64,000 nt of DNA from Cnuibacter physcomitrellae (GTDB taxonomy: Bacteria; Actinomycetota; Actinomycetes; Actinomycetales; Microbacteriaceae): contig NZ_BMHD01000001.1 in the NCBI RefSeq assembly GCF_014640535.1, forward strand, positions 1,056,214 to 1,120,213, read 5' to 3'. Position numbers and translations under genes: made by a program. Numbering within the stretch: the stretch's first letter is position 1; each line of letters begins with the position of its first letter. The notes below the pieces were generated by a model. That model was not told where the DNA came from. It was given only the letters and a program-made list of their open reading frames with translations, and did not search any database. Below are positions 51,262 through 59,607 of the stretch, one piece after another.

Positions 51262-52974
51262 ATGCCAGTGAGCGACACCGATGTCATGGGGGCCGGCATC
51301 ACCGTCCCCGAGCCCAATTCCGACTACGACCCGAGCGGCTTCCGCCAGGTCTTCGAGACCGCCTTCACCTACGCCTCGGCGGTCGAGCGCAACACGCACC
51401 GCTACGCGAACCGCACCGCGATCACCGACTCCACGACCGGCGAGTCCTGGACGTACCGCCGGCTCGGCGAGGTGACCGGCGCCCTGGTCGAGGGTCTTCG
51501 ACGTCACGGCGTGGGGGTCGGCGACATCGTCGGATACCAGCTGCTCAACCGTCCCGAGTTCGCGTTCCTGTACGTCGCCGCGCAGGGGCTCCGTGCGGTC
51601 TCGTCGCCCATGAACTTCCGGCTCTCTCCCGCGGAGACGGCCCACATCCTCACCGAGTCCGAGCCCGTCGTGTTCGTCTACGAGTCGGCGCTGTCCGGCG
51701 ACGTCTCCAAGGCCCTCGCGCTCTCGAGCCACACCCCGTCGGTGCTCGTCGCCGTCGGCGAGGGCGACCTGCTGCCCGGCGCCATCCCGTTCTCGGACCT
51801 GCTGGTCGAGGGGGCGCCGAGCTTCCGAGCGCCGGAGGGCGCCACGGTGTGGGACGAGACGAGCCGGCTCTACACCTCGGGGACGACGGGCATGCCGAAG
51901 TCCGTCCCCCTGACGAGCCTCAACGAGGTGCTGACCGCGCACGACGTGATCATGCACTTCCCGCTCTCCCCCGTCGACAGGACGATGAACATGTCGCCCT
52001 GGTTCCACCGCGGCGGGAACTACTGCGCCGGGCCGAACACCGCCTTCTACGTCGGGTCGGAGGTCGTCACGCTCCCGCAGTTCGATGCCGACCTGGTGCT
52101 CGACCTGGTCGAGCGCCACCGGCTGACCTACGTCATCGGCGCCCCCACGAACCTGGAGCGGCTGGCGGAGGCGCAGGAGGCCCGGCCCCGCGACCTCTCG
52201 TCCCTGTCGGGCATCGTCACGATGGGCGCCCCGCTCGAGCGGGCTGCCGCCCTCCGCTACCAGGCCACGCTCACGAAGCGGATCGCCAACGGCTACGGCA
52301 CCACGGAGGCGTTCTGGAACACGTACCTGCGTCCCGACGACCTCCCGGATGCGGCCGGTGCCGCCGGCCGCGCCTGCCTGGACGACGACGTCGCCGTCGT
52401 GAAGGTCTACGGCGAGGACCGCTTCGCGGATCCCACCGACGTCGTCGCGAAGGACGGCGTCGAGGTCGGCGAGGTCATCATGCGCAGCGTCAAGAGCGGG
52501 TATGCGTACATGCACAACCCCGAGGAGCAGGCGAGGAAGTTCCGCGACGGCTGGGTGTACCCCGGCGACCTCGCCACCTGGGACGAGGACGAGATCGTCA
52601 CGGTGATCGGCCGCAAGGACGACATGATCATCTCGGGCGGCGAGAACGTGCATCCGGTGCAGGTCGAGGAGGCGCTCGCCGGCCACTCCGGTGTCGCCGA
52701 CTCGATCGTCGTCGGCCTCCCCGACCCGGAGTGGGGCCAGCTGGTGGTCGCCTACGTGAGGCGTCGGCCCGGAGCGCTGGAGGACGCCGCAGCAGCCGCG
52801 ACGGAGCTCGACCGCTTCCTGCTGGACGGCGTCGCGCTGGCTCGCTTCAAGCGCCCTCGCCGGTACGCCTTCGTCGAGGAGCTGCCCTACACGGCGACCG
52901 GGAAGAAGCAGCACTTCCTCCTGAAGGACCGTGCCCCCGCCGACGCCGAGGCGGGACTGTTCGTCACGCCGTAG
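51262..52974 (+). CDS. Acyl-CoA synthetase (AMP-forming)
   Basis: This 570-residue adenylate-forming enzyme has the P-loop-like LYTSGTTGMPKSV, the GYGTTEAF motif, the hinge motif DGWVYPGDLATWDED, and the C-terminal TATGKKQ with the catalytic lysine. It activates a carboxylic acid as AMP ester and transfers it to CoA; the acid is not predictable. ATG 51262 follows CATAAT (near-perfect -10) by 6 nt, so upstream in-frame ATGs at 51190 and 51202 are rejected. It precedes the sigma factor and the five-gene cassette on the same strand. Confidence 0.9.
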   Translation: MPVSDTDVMGAGITVPEPNSDYDPSGFRQVFETAFTYASAVERNTHRYANRTAITDSTTGESWTYRRLGEVTGALVEGLRRHGVGVGDIVGYQLLNRPEFAFLYVAAQGLRAVSSPMNFRLSPAETAHILTESEPVVFVYESALSGDVSKALALSSHTPSVLVAVGEGDLLPGAIPFSDLLVEGAPSFRAPEGATVWDETSRLYTSGTTGMPKSVPLTSLNEVLTAHDVIMHFPLSPVDRTMNMSPWFHRGGNYCAGPNTAFYVGSEVVTLPQFDADLVLDLVERHRLTYVIGAPTNLERLAEAQEARPRDLSSLSGIVTMGAPLERAAALRYQATLTKRIANGYGTTEAFWNTYLRPDDLPDAAGAAGRACLDDDVAVVKVYGEDRFADPTDVVAKDGVEVGEVIMRSVKSGYAYMHNPEEQARKFRDGWVYPGDLATWDEDEIVTVIGRKDDMIISGGENVHPVQVEEALAGHSGVADSIVVGLPDPEWGQLVVAYVRRRPGALEDAAAAATELDRFLLDGVALARFKRPRRYAFVEELPYTATGKKQHFLLKDRAPADAEAGLFVTP

Positions 52975-53004
52975 CGCCTGCGCCGAGGATCTCCGTCGAG
53001 ATCT

Positions 53005-53030
53005 GAACGCCGCACGCCCCCGTCTCGTCG
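53005..53030 (+). promoter_or_regulatory. Candidate ECF-type promoter of the sigma factor gene
   Basis: GAAC (53005-53008) and CGTCG (53026-53030) are separated by 17 bp, the spacing of ECF sigma promoters (GAAC / CGTC type), 20 bp upstream of the sigma factor start. This would permit autoregulation. Confidence 0.35.
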
Positions 53031-53050
53031 TACAGGGTGGAGGACGACCC

Positions 53051-53557
53051 ATGACCGATGAGCAGGCCGAGCTCATGCGCGCGGTGCACGACGCCCACGG
53101 CGCGGCGCTGCTGCGCTTCGTGACGCGTCTCACCCGCGACCCCGTGCAGGCGCAGGACGTCGTGCAGGAGGCCCTGCTGCGGGCCTGGCGGAAGCCGGCG
53201 ATCCTCGAGCAGGGCGACGAGGCGGCGCGGGCGTGGCTGTTCACCGTGGCGCGCAACATCGTGATCGACGACAGCCGCAGCGCCCGGCGCGCCCACGAGT
53301 TCAGCACCTCCGACCTGCCGGAGTCGCCCACCCGAGACCACACGGACGCCGTGCTCGACCGCTGGCTGGTCTCGGATGCGCTCTCGTCGCTGAGCCGGGA
53401 GCACCGCACGATCGTGGTGTCGTCGTACTACCTCGGCCGATCGGTGGCCGAGATCGCCGAGAAGGAGGGCATCCCCGAGGGCACCGTCCGGTCGAGGATG
53501 CACTACGCGCTGAGGGCGCTGCGACTCGCCCTGCAGGAGAGGGGGGTGACCCGATGA
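53051..53557 (+). CDS. ECF-family RNA polymerase sigma factor
   Basis: This 168-residue sigma factor has region 2 (RDPVQAQDVVQEALLRAWRK, then ARAWLFTVARNIVIDD) and region 4 (LSREHRTIVVSSYYLGRSVAEIA, EGTVRSRMHYALRAL), separated by a short linker, as in SigK/SigL-like ECF factors. ATG 53051 has GGAGG 8 nt upstream. Its stop overlaps the anti-sigma start (ATGA), so the pair is coupled. Confidence 0.94.
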   Translation: MTDEQAELMRAVHDAHGAALLRFVTRLTRDPVQAQDVVQEALLRAWRKPAILEQGDEAARAWLFTVARNIVIDDSRSARRAHEFSTSDLPESPTRDHTDAVLDRWLVSDALSSLSREHRTIVVSSYYLGRSVAEIAEKEGIPEGTVRSRMHYALRALRLALQERGVTR

Positions 53558-54252
53558 CCGACGACTACCGGGACTGGGACGCCGCATACGTGCTCGGGGC
53601 ACTGGCGCCCGACGAGCGCCGCGAGTACGAGCGGCACCTCGAGGGATGCGCCGAGTGCCGGACCCAGGTGGCCGAGCTGGCGGGGATGCCCGGCATCCTG
53701 GGCGCCGTCACGCCCGAGGAGGCGGTGGCCCTCGTGACCGACGACTCCACCGGGATGCGCGACGAGGCGCCGCCCTCGCTGGTGCGGTCGCTCGCCACCT
53801 CGGTGAGGGTCCGTCGTCGTCGCCTGCGCCGCCGAGTGGTGGCCGGGTCCGTCGCGGCGGGCCTCGCCCTCGCCGCCCTCGGGGTCGGCGCCGGCATCCT
53901 CCTGGCGCCGTCGATCCCGTGGGAGCCCGGCGCGACGACGTACGCCATGCAGTCCACCGTGCCGGACTCCGTCGAGGCGCGGATCGCGGTGACCGCCAAG
54001 TCGTGGGGCACGCGATTCGACTGGAACTGCAGCTACGGGACCTGGGCCGACGAGGGAGTGAGCGCCGACTACGACCTCGTCGTCACCGACGTCGACGGGC
54101 ACGACACCGTGGTCGCCACGTGGACCGCGGCGGGCGCCAGGACGGGCAACCTCACCGCCTCCACCAGCATCCCGGTGGATCGGATCCGCTCGGTCGAGAT
54201 CCGGTTCCCCGACAGCGACGAGGCGCTCGCCGAGGCGAACCTGACCGCCTGA
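53554..54252 (+). CDS. Zinc-type membrane anti-sigma factor
   Basis: This 232-residue protein has an N-terminal ZAS domain with His28, Cys32 and Cys35 (HLEGCAEC), one transmembrane helix (residues about 100-120) and an extracytoplasmic domain of about 110 residues. It would hold the ECF factor at the membrane until a signal releases it. The inner Arg-rich segment VRRRRLRRRVV marks the cytoplasmic side. Confidence 0.9.
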   Translation: MTDDYRDWDAAYVLGALAPDERREYERHLEGCAECRTQVAELAGMPGILGAVTPEEAVALVTDDSTGMRDEAPPSLVRSLATSVRVRRRRLRRRVVAGSVAAGLALAALGVGAGILLAPSIPWEPGATTYAMQSTVPDSVEARIAVTAKSWGTRFDWNCSYGTWADEGVSADYDLVVTDVDGHDTVVATWTAAGARTGNLTASTSIPVDRIRSVEIRFPDSDEALAEANLTA

Positions 54253-54306
54253 CCCAGGCCCTGGAAGGGTCAGGATCCCATGCTCGAATCGGCATGGAGG
54301 AGGTGC

Positions 54307-54312
54307 GAGACT
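54307..54312 (+). promoter_or_regulatory. GAGACT element upstream of the EPSP-synthase-like gene
   Basis: GAGACT lies within TGCGAGACTGA (54304-54314). The same 11-mer occurs at 59592-59602, 6-7 nt before the last gene of the cassette, where it fits a -10 box. The shared sequence may be a common promoter element. Confidence 0.35.
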
Positions 54313-54352
54313 GAGAGCTGTCTGAGTCAGGCCCGAGTCTGGAGGTCAGCAC

Positions 54353-55735
54353 GTGCAGCTCTTCGTCACCGGCACCACCTCACCCCTCTCAGGGGAGCTC
54401 CACATCCCGGTCTCGAAGTACCACGCCCATCGAGCCCTGGTCCTCGCCTCGCTGTCGCCCGGCAGGAGCGTCATCCACGGCCTGTCGGAGACGCGGCAGG
54501 TGGTCTGGACCATCGGCGTCCTGCGGGCGCTCGGCACGAGGATCGAGATCGTCGGCGACTCCTACGTCGTCGACGGCGGGCCCTACACGACCACCGAGCA
54601 CGTCCTGGATCACGGCTCGTCCAGCGACGAGGGCCTCCTCAACGTCGGCTCGTCCGGCACGACGCTCTACTTCATGACCGGGCTCGCCAGCCTCGCCGAC
54701 AAGCCGATCACCCTGACCGGGATGAAGTACTTCCGGCGGCGGCCCATCAAGGCGCTGCTGACCGCGCTCGGCGAGATGGGCGTGGAGTACGAGTCGACGA
54801 ACGACTGCCCGCCCATCACCGTCCAGCCGCGCCGGCCGCGAGGGGGTCGCGTGCAGATCGCCGGCACCCTGTCGCAATGGGTCTCCGGGCTGCTCCTGCT
54901 CGCCCCCTTCGCCGAGCGCGAGACCACGATCGAGGTCGTCGGCGAGCTCAACGAGCAGCCGTACGTCGAGCTCACGGTGTCGATGATGCGTCACTGGGGG
55001 CTCACCGTCGAGGTGTCGGACGACTGGCGCACCTTCACCATCCCGGCCGGGCAGACGGCGACGCCGGCCGAGTACACGATCCCGCCCGACATCGGCTCGG
55101 CCGCGTTCGGACTCGCCGCTGCGGCGATCCGGCCGTCCGATGTGCTGTTCCGCGGCATGTCGACCATGACGGCCGCGGAGACCGACCACCCCGAGGCGGA
55201 GTTCCTCGACCTGGTGGCGGCGATGGGCCTGCCGATGGCCATCGACCCCGACTCGGGGTTCGTCCGCGTGCGCCACGACGGGATCGAGCTCGCGCCGCTC
55301 GACATCGACTGCCAGCCCATCCCCGATCTGCTGCCCGTCCTGTCCACCCTGGCGACGTTCGCGCGCGGGACCTCGCGGTTCCGCAACATCTCGCACATCC
55401 GCCTCAAGGAGAGCGACCGGGTGAACGCCATGCTGCAGCTCAACCGGCTCGGCGGCGATCTGGTCGACTCCGGCGAGGAGCTCCGCATCACCGGCGTCGA
55501 CTCCCTGCACGGCTCGCCGATGTCGTCCTTCAACGACCATCGTGTGCTCATGTCGCTGGCCATCGCCGCCACGCGCGCCGAGGGCCGATCCCGGCTCACC
55601 TATCCGCGCGCCTATCGCATCTCCTACCCCACGTTCCTCCAGGAGATGACGCGCGTCGGCCTCGAGATGGACATCACCGCACCGGCCCGCACCGAGGCCG
55701 ACGGGTCCCACGGCTCCCACTCGATCGCCTCGTGA
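54353..55735 (+). CDS. EPSP synthase (AroA) paralogue with altered active site
   Basis: This 460-residue protein has the double-domain enolpyruvyl transferase fold of AroA. By eye against E. coli AroA, Lys22, Arg27, Arg124 (RRPI), Ser-Gln (LSQW), Asp313 (IPD), the KESDR motif and Arg386 (DHR) are kept, but Ser23 is Tyr, the NAGT motif is SSGT, and Lys411, a PEP ligand, appears to be Ile. It is therefore probably not the housekeeping AroA. A homologous gene occurs in clusters converting shikimate to cyclohexanecarboxylate. The GTG at 54353 follows GGAGG by 8 nt and ends overlapping the next gene (GTGA). Confidence 0.85.
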   Translation: MQLFVTGTTSPLSGELHIPVSKYHAHRALVLASLSPGRSVIHGLSETRQVVWTIGVLRALGTRIEIVGDSYVVDGGPYTTTEHVLDHGSSSDEGLLNVGSSGTTLYFMTGLASLADKPITLTGMKYFRRRPIKALLTALGEMGVEYESTNDCPPITVQPRRPRGGRVQIAGTLSQWVSGLLLLAPFAERETTIEVVGELNEQPYVELTVSMMRHWGLTVEVSDDWRTFTIPAGQTATPAEYTIPPDIGSAAFGLAAAAIRPSDVLFRGMSTMTAAETDHPEAEFLDLVAAMGLPMAIDPDSGFVRVRHDGIELAPLDIDCQPIPDLLPVLSTLATFARGTSRFRNISHIRLKESDRVNAMLQLNRLGGDLVDSGEELRITGVDSLHGSPMSSFNDHRVLMSLAIAATRAEGRSRLTYPRAYRISYPTFLQEMTRVGLEMDITAPARTEADGSHGSHSIAS

Positions 55736-57492
55736 GCGTCGTCGCACCGCCGGTCCTCGTGCACTCGGAGCTCGTGCACGAGCTCGCCCGGACCGCCCCG
55801 GACTCCCCCGCCGTGATCGAGGTCGGCGAGCGGCCGACCGCTCTGACCTGGGGTGAGCTGCAGGACGCCGCCGACCGCGTCTCGGCGCTCCTCCTCGACC
55901 TCGGCGTGCGTCCGGGAGAGTCGGTCGCGTTCCAGCTGCCCAACTGGATCGAGTGCGTCACCACGACCCTCGGTGTGCTGCAGATCGGCGCGGTCGTGGC
56001 CCCGATCATGCCCGTGTTCGGGCCACGGGAGGTCTCGATGGTGCTCTCGCGCTCGCGCGCGAGGGTGCTCTTCGTCCCGCAGTCGTTCCGCAAGCGCCCG
56101 CACGCCGCCGAGCTCGCTCAGGTCGCGATCGAGGCGGATGCGCGCGGACTCCCCCTCGCCGTCGAGCACGTCGTCGTGGTCGCCGACGCCGATCGTGAGG
56201 GCACGCCCCGCGCAGGCACCGCCGGCGACGGCCCCTTCACGCCGCCCGCCGCTCCCGCCGTGCCGATCACCGACGACGAGCCGGGGCGGGAGAGACGGCC
56301 CGGGAGCGCATCCGGATGGACCTGGCACGACTTCGACGACGCGCTCGCCTCCGTATCCGTGGATCGCAGCGCCCTCGAGGCCCGCCGCCCTGGTCCCGAT
56401 GACGTGGCCCAGCTGCTGTTCACCTCGGGCACGACCGGCGAGCCGAAGGGTGTGCAGCACGCCCACCGGTCGCTCGGGCTGGCGACCGCGATGCACGTCG
56501 CGCAGACCGGGCTCGGCGCCGACGACCGCGTCTACATCCCCTCGCCGTTGGCCCATCAGACCGGCTTCCTCTACGGCCTGCTCCTGAGCTGGCGGCTCGG
56601 GGTCCCGAGCGTCGTCCAGCCCATCTGGGATGCACGGACCGCCCTGTCGCAGGCGTTCGGCACCGCCCGCGCCACCTTCGTGCAGGCGGCGACGCCCTTC
56701 CTCATGGACCTCGTCGAGGCGGTCGAGGGCGGTGAGCCCGCCCCCGAGTCTCTCCGGATCGTGGTGCCGACCGGAGCCGCCGTGCCGCGCGAGCTGGCCG
56801 AGCGTGCCATGAGGGTGCTCGGCACCGTGACCCTCGGGGCGTTCGGGACGACCGAGACCTGCCTCGGCGCGCTGGCCTCCCCCGGCGACGGACCGGCGGC
56901 GTGGGGCAGCGACGGGCGTGCGCTCGAGGGGGTCGGCATCCGCATCGTCGACGACGAGGGGGTCGAGCTCCCGCGCGGAGCGGAGGGGAACTACGAGCTG
57001 AGCTCGCCCACGATGTTCCTCGGCTACCTCGACCGCCCCGATCTCACCGCTGAGGTGTTCACCGCGGACGGCTGGTACCGCACGGGCGATCTGGCCATCC
57101 TCGACGAGGCCGGGTTCCTCCACATCACGGGCCGCGTGAAGGACGTGATCAACCGCGGCGGCGAGAAGGTGCCCGTGGTCGAGATCGAGAACCTGCTGTT
57201 CCAGCATCCGCGGGTGAAGGACGTCGCCATCGTCGCCGAACCGCATCCGCGCCTCGGCGAGCGCGCGTGCGCCTTCGTGGTCACCGCCGACGGGGCCGAG
57301 CCGCTCGGCTTCGGCGAGATGCAGGAGTACCTCGCCGCGGCGAAGGTGTCGAAGTACTTCTGGCCCGAACGGCTGGCGTTCGTCGACGAGCTGCCCCGCA
57401 ATCCGGTAGGCAAGGTGCAGAAGAACCTGCTGCGGGTGCGCGCGGCGGAGCTCGTCGCCGACGGCGGCGGGCTCACCTCGACCCGCGCCTGA
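55732..57492 (+). CDS. Acyl-CoA ligase of the cassette (AMP-forming)
   Basis: This 586-residue enzyme has LLFTSGTTGEPKGV, the FGTTET motif, YRTGDLAILDEAG and the C-terminal NPVGKVQK lysine, the full adenylation set. An insertion of about 40 residues near 160-200 (Gly/Pro/Arg-rich) separates two parts of the N-domain. Its GTG (55732-55734) overlaps the TGA of the EPSP-like gene. In context it would activate shikimate or a dehydrated derivative as CoA thioester (inference). Confidence 0.9.
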   Translation: MSVVAPPVLVHSELVHELARTAPDSPAVIEVGERPTALTWGELQDAADRVSALLLDLGVRPGESVAFQLPNWIECVTTTLGVLQIGAVVAPIMPVFGPREVSMVLSRSRARVLFVPQSFRKRPHAAELAQVAIEADARGLPLAVEHVVVVADADREGTPRAGTAGDGPFTPPAAPAVPITDDEPGRERRPGSASGWTWHDFDDALASVSVDRSALEARRPGPDDVAQLLFTSGTTGEPKGVQHAHRSLGLATAMHVAQTGLGADDRVYIPSPLAHQTGFLYGLLLSWRLGVPSVVQPIWDARTALSQAFGTARATFVQAATPFLMDLVEAVEGGEPAPESLRIVVPTGAAVPRELAERAMRVLGTVTLGAFGTTETCLGALASPGDGPAAWGSDGRALEGVGIRIVDDEGVELPRGAEGNYELSSPTMFLGYLDRPDLTAEVFTADGWYRTGDLAILDEAGFLHITGRVKDVINRGGEKVPVVEIENLLFQHPRVKDVAIVAEPHPRLGERACAFVVTADGAEPLGFGEMQEYLAAAKVSKYFWPERLAFVDELPRNPVGKVQKNLLRVRAAELVADGGGLTSTRA

Positions 57493-57537
57493 CCCCCTCA
57501 CGACCCCCACCCGACCACCTCAGGAGAGAGCACGCCA

Positions 57538-58743
57538 GTGACCGAAGACGAGTTCCAGGAGCTCAAGGCCGAGATCACCGCCTGGGTCGAGGGCCCGGGC
57601 GAGGAGTTCGCCGAGCGCATCGAAGCGACCGGGGTGGTCCCACCCGACCTGTTCGAGACGTTGAGGGAGCGCGGCTACCTCTCGCTGGCCGCGCCCGAGC
57701 GCCTCGGCGGCCGCGGCATCCCGTTCTCGAGATATCTGGAGCTCATGGAGGTCTTCTCCCGCTCCCACGGCTCGGTGCGGATGCTCGTGCACGTCATCAA
57801 CGGCACCTGGCGCGCGATGGAGCCCTACGCCACGCCCGAGCAGCTCGAGCGGATCGTCAAGCCGTCCGTGGCGGGCGAGGTGCTCGTCGCGTTCACGCTC
57901 ACCGAGGCTACCGCGGGCACCGGCGCCGACATCCGCACCACGGTGCGGCGCGAGGGCGACACCTACTACATGACCGGTGAGAAGCACCTCATCACGTTCG
58001 GCGTGAAGTGCGACTACTGGCTGATCACCGCTCGCCTGGAGGGCACCAGCGGCAACGAGGGCACGGTCGAGTTCCTCATGCCGAACAGCGGGCTCCCCGG
58101 CGTCGAGGTCATCGACGACTCCGACACGATGGGGATCCGCGGGACCGACCACGCCATCCTCCGCTTCCAGGACGCTCCCGTCCCCGCGTCGGCCCGCCTG
58201 GGCGAGGAGGGGCAGGGGCTCGAGGTGGCGCTCGGCGGCTTCCTGCTGCCCTCGCGCATCTCCGTCGCGATGAGCTGCGTGGGGCTCGCCGAGCGAGCGC
58301 AGCAGCTCGCCGTCGAGTACGCGCTGAAGCGCGAGACCTTCGGCAAGAGGCTCGCCGAGCGCCCCGTCATCCAGCAGTACCTGGCCGAGAACTACGCGGA
58401 CATCGCCGCCGCGCGCGCCCTCGTCCTCGAGGCGGGTCGCGCCTACGAGGAGGGCCGCCCCGACGCCGCCGCGCTGTCGAGCGCGTCGAAGATGGTCGCG
58501 GTCGACATGATCGGTCGCGTCACCGACAAGGCGCTGCAGGTGCACGGCGGCCAGGGATACTGGCACCGGAATGCGATCGAGCGCGTCTACCGCGACGCGA
58601 GGGCTCCGCGCTTCGAGGAGGGCACCAACGAGATCCAGAAGACCGTCGTCGCACGCCACGTGCTGACGGAGGCGGTCGCGGCGCGGGCCGCCGCGTCGAC
58701 GCAGCCGACGGACACCCAGGAGAAGGCAGAGGACAGGGCATGA
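57538..58743 (+). CDS. Acyl-CoA dehydrogenase
   Basis: This 401-residue FAD enzyme has the acyl-CoA dehydrogenase pattern: FTLTEATAGTGADI, GIRGTDHAI, the C-terminal RETFGKRL, QVHGGQGYWHRN and RFEEGTNEIQK, where the glutamate is the usual catalytic base. It would remove or, in reverse, add hydrogen across the C2-C3 bond of a CoA ester. The GTG at 57538 follows GGAGAGAG; the stop overlaps the SDR start (ATGA). Confidence 0.93.
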   Translation: MTEDEFQELKAEITAWVEGPGEEFAERIEATGVVPPDLFETLRERGYLSLAAPERLGGRGIPFSRYLELMEVFSRSHGSVRMLVHVINGTWRAMEPYATPEQLERIVKPSVAGEVLVAFTLTEATAGTGADIRTTVRREGDTYYMTGEKHLITFGVKCDYWLITARLEGTSGNEGTVEFLMPNSGLPGVEVIDDSDTMGIRGTDHAILRFQDAPVPASARLGEEGQGLEVALGGFLLPSRISVAMSCVGLAERAQQLAVEYALKRETFGKRLAERPVIQQYLAENYADIAAARALVLEAGRAYEEGRPDAAALSSASKMVAVDMIGRVTDKALQVHGGQGYWHRNAIERVYRDARAPRFEEGTNEIQKTVVARHVLTEAVAARAAASTQPTDTQEKAEDRA

Positions 58744-59582
58744 CCGACTCGACCCAGCGCATCGTCGCCATCACCGGAGCCTCCCGCGGCATCGGGCGCC
58801 TGCTCGCCCAGAAGCTCGGGGCGCAGGGGGCGGCCGTCGTCATCAACTACAAGGTGAACGCCGACCTCGCCGAGGAGTCGCTCGCCGACGTCGTCGCCGC
58901 CGGCGGCTCGGGCATCACGGTGCAGGCCGACATCGAGCAGGCCGACGACATCGACGCGCTCTTCGACCGCATCCGCTCCGAGTACGGCCGGCTCGACGGG
59001 TTCGTCGCCAACGCCGCCGCGAGCGCGTTCAAGCCCGTCTCGGCGCTGAAGACCCACCACCTCGATCGCAGTTACGCCATGAACACCCGGTCGTTCGTGC
59101 TCGGCGCCATCCGAGCGGCGGAGCTCATGGACGCCGGCGGACGCATCGTGGCGGTGACGAGCTACGGCTCGCTCCGCGCCTTCCCCACCTACGCGGCGCT
59201 CGGCGCGGCGAAGGCGGCGAACGAGGCCTACGTGAAGTTCATGGCCACCGAGTTCGGCCCGCGCCAGATCACCGTGAACGCGGTCAACGGCGGGCTCATC
59301 GACACCGACTCCCTCGACTACTTCTACAATCGCGTCCCGGGGATGGCGCCGATGGAGTCCGTGCTGGCGAAGGTGCCGCTGCAGCGCCCCGGGACCGCGG
59401 ACGACATGGCGGACGCGATCGACTTCCTGCTCTCGGACCGTGCGTCGTACATCACCGGCCAGGTGATCTCGGTCGACGGCGGGCTGACCGTGGTCGCCCC
59501 GCCGTTCTGGGCCGACACGACCGGCGATCTCCGGGCCGCCGTGATGCTCGACAGGCCGGACCCGTCGGTGCTCCCCGAGTGA
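58740..59582 (+). CDS. SDR-family enoyl-CoA reductase (FabL/ChcA-like)
   Basis: This 280-residue short-chain dehydrogenase has TGASRGIG (12-19) and NAAAS (91-95). The catalytic segment reads Tyr151-AALGAA-Lys158, a Tyr-X6-Lys spacing used by enoyl-thioester reductases (FabI, FabL) rather than the Tyr-X3-Lys of ketoreductases. The following VNAVNGGLIDTDSLDYF also resembles FabL. It therefore probably reduces a C=C bond next to a thioester, the reaction of ChcA (1-cyclohexenylcarbonyl-CoA reductase). Start ATG overlaps the previous stop. Confidence 0.88.
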   Translation: MTDSTQRIVAITGASRGIGRLLAQKLGAQGAAVVINYKVNADLAEESLADVVAAGGSGITVQADIEQADDIDALFDRIRSEYGRLDGFVANAAASAFKPVSALKTHHLDRSYAMNTRSFVLGAIRAAELMDAGGRIVAVTSYGSLRAFPTYAALGAAKAANEAYVKFMATEFGPRQITVNAVNGGLIDTDSLDYFYNRVPGMAPMESVLAKVPLQRPGTADDMADAIDFLLSDRASYITGQVISVDGGLTVVAPPFWADTTGDLRAAVMLDRPDPSVLPE

Positions 59583-59594
59583 CCCGGATGCTGC

Positions 59595-59600
59595 GAGACT
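59595..59600 (+). promoter_or_regulatory. Internal -10 element before the last cassette gene
   Basis: GAGACT lies 7 nt before the GTG at 59608 and belongs to the 11-mer TGCGAGACTGA also found at 54304. It may give the last gene its own leaderless transcript. Confidence 0.4.
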
Positions 59601-59607
59601 GAACAGC

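Noticed and set aside
54353-55735. Housekeeping aroA
   Set aside because: Key residues differ (Tyr23, lost Lys411) and the gene is embedded among acyl-CoA genes, so the plain aroA label is not used.
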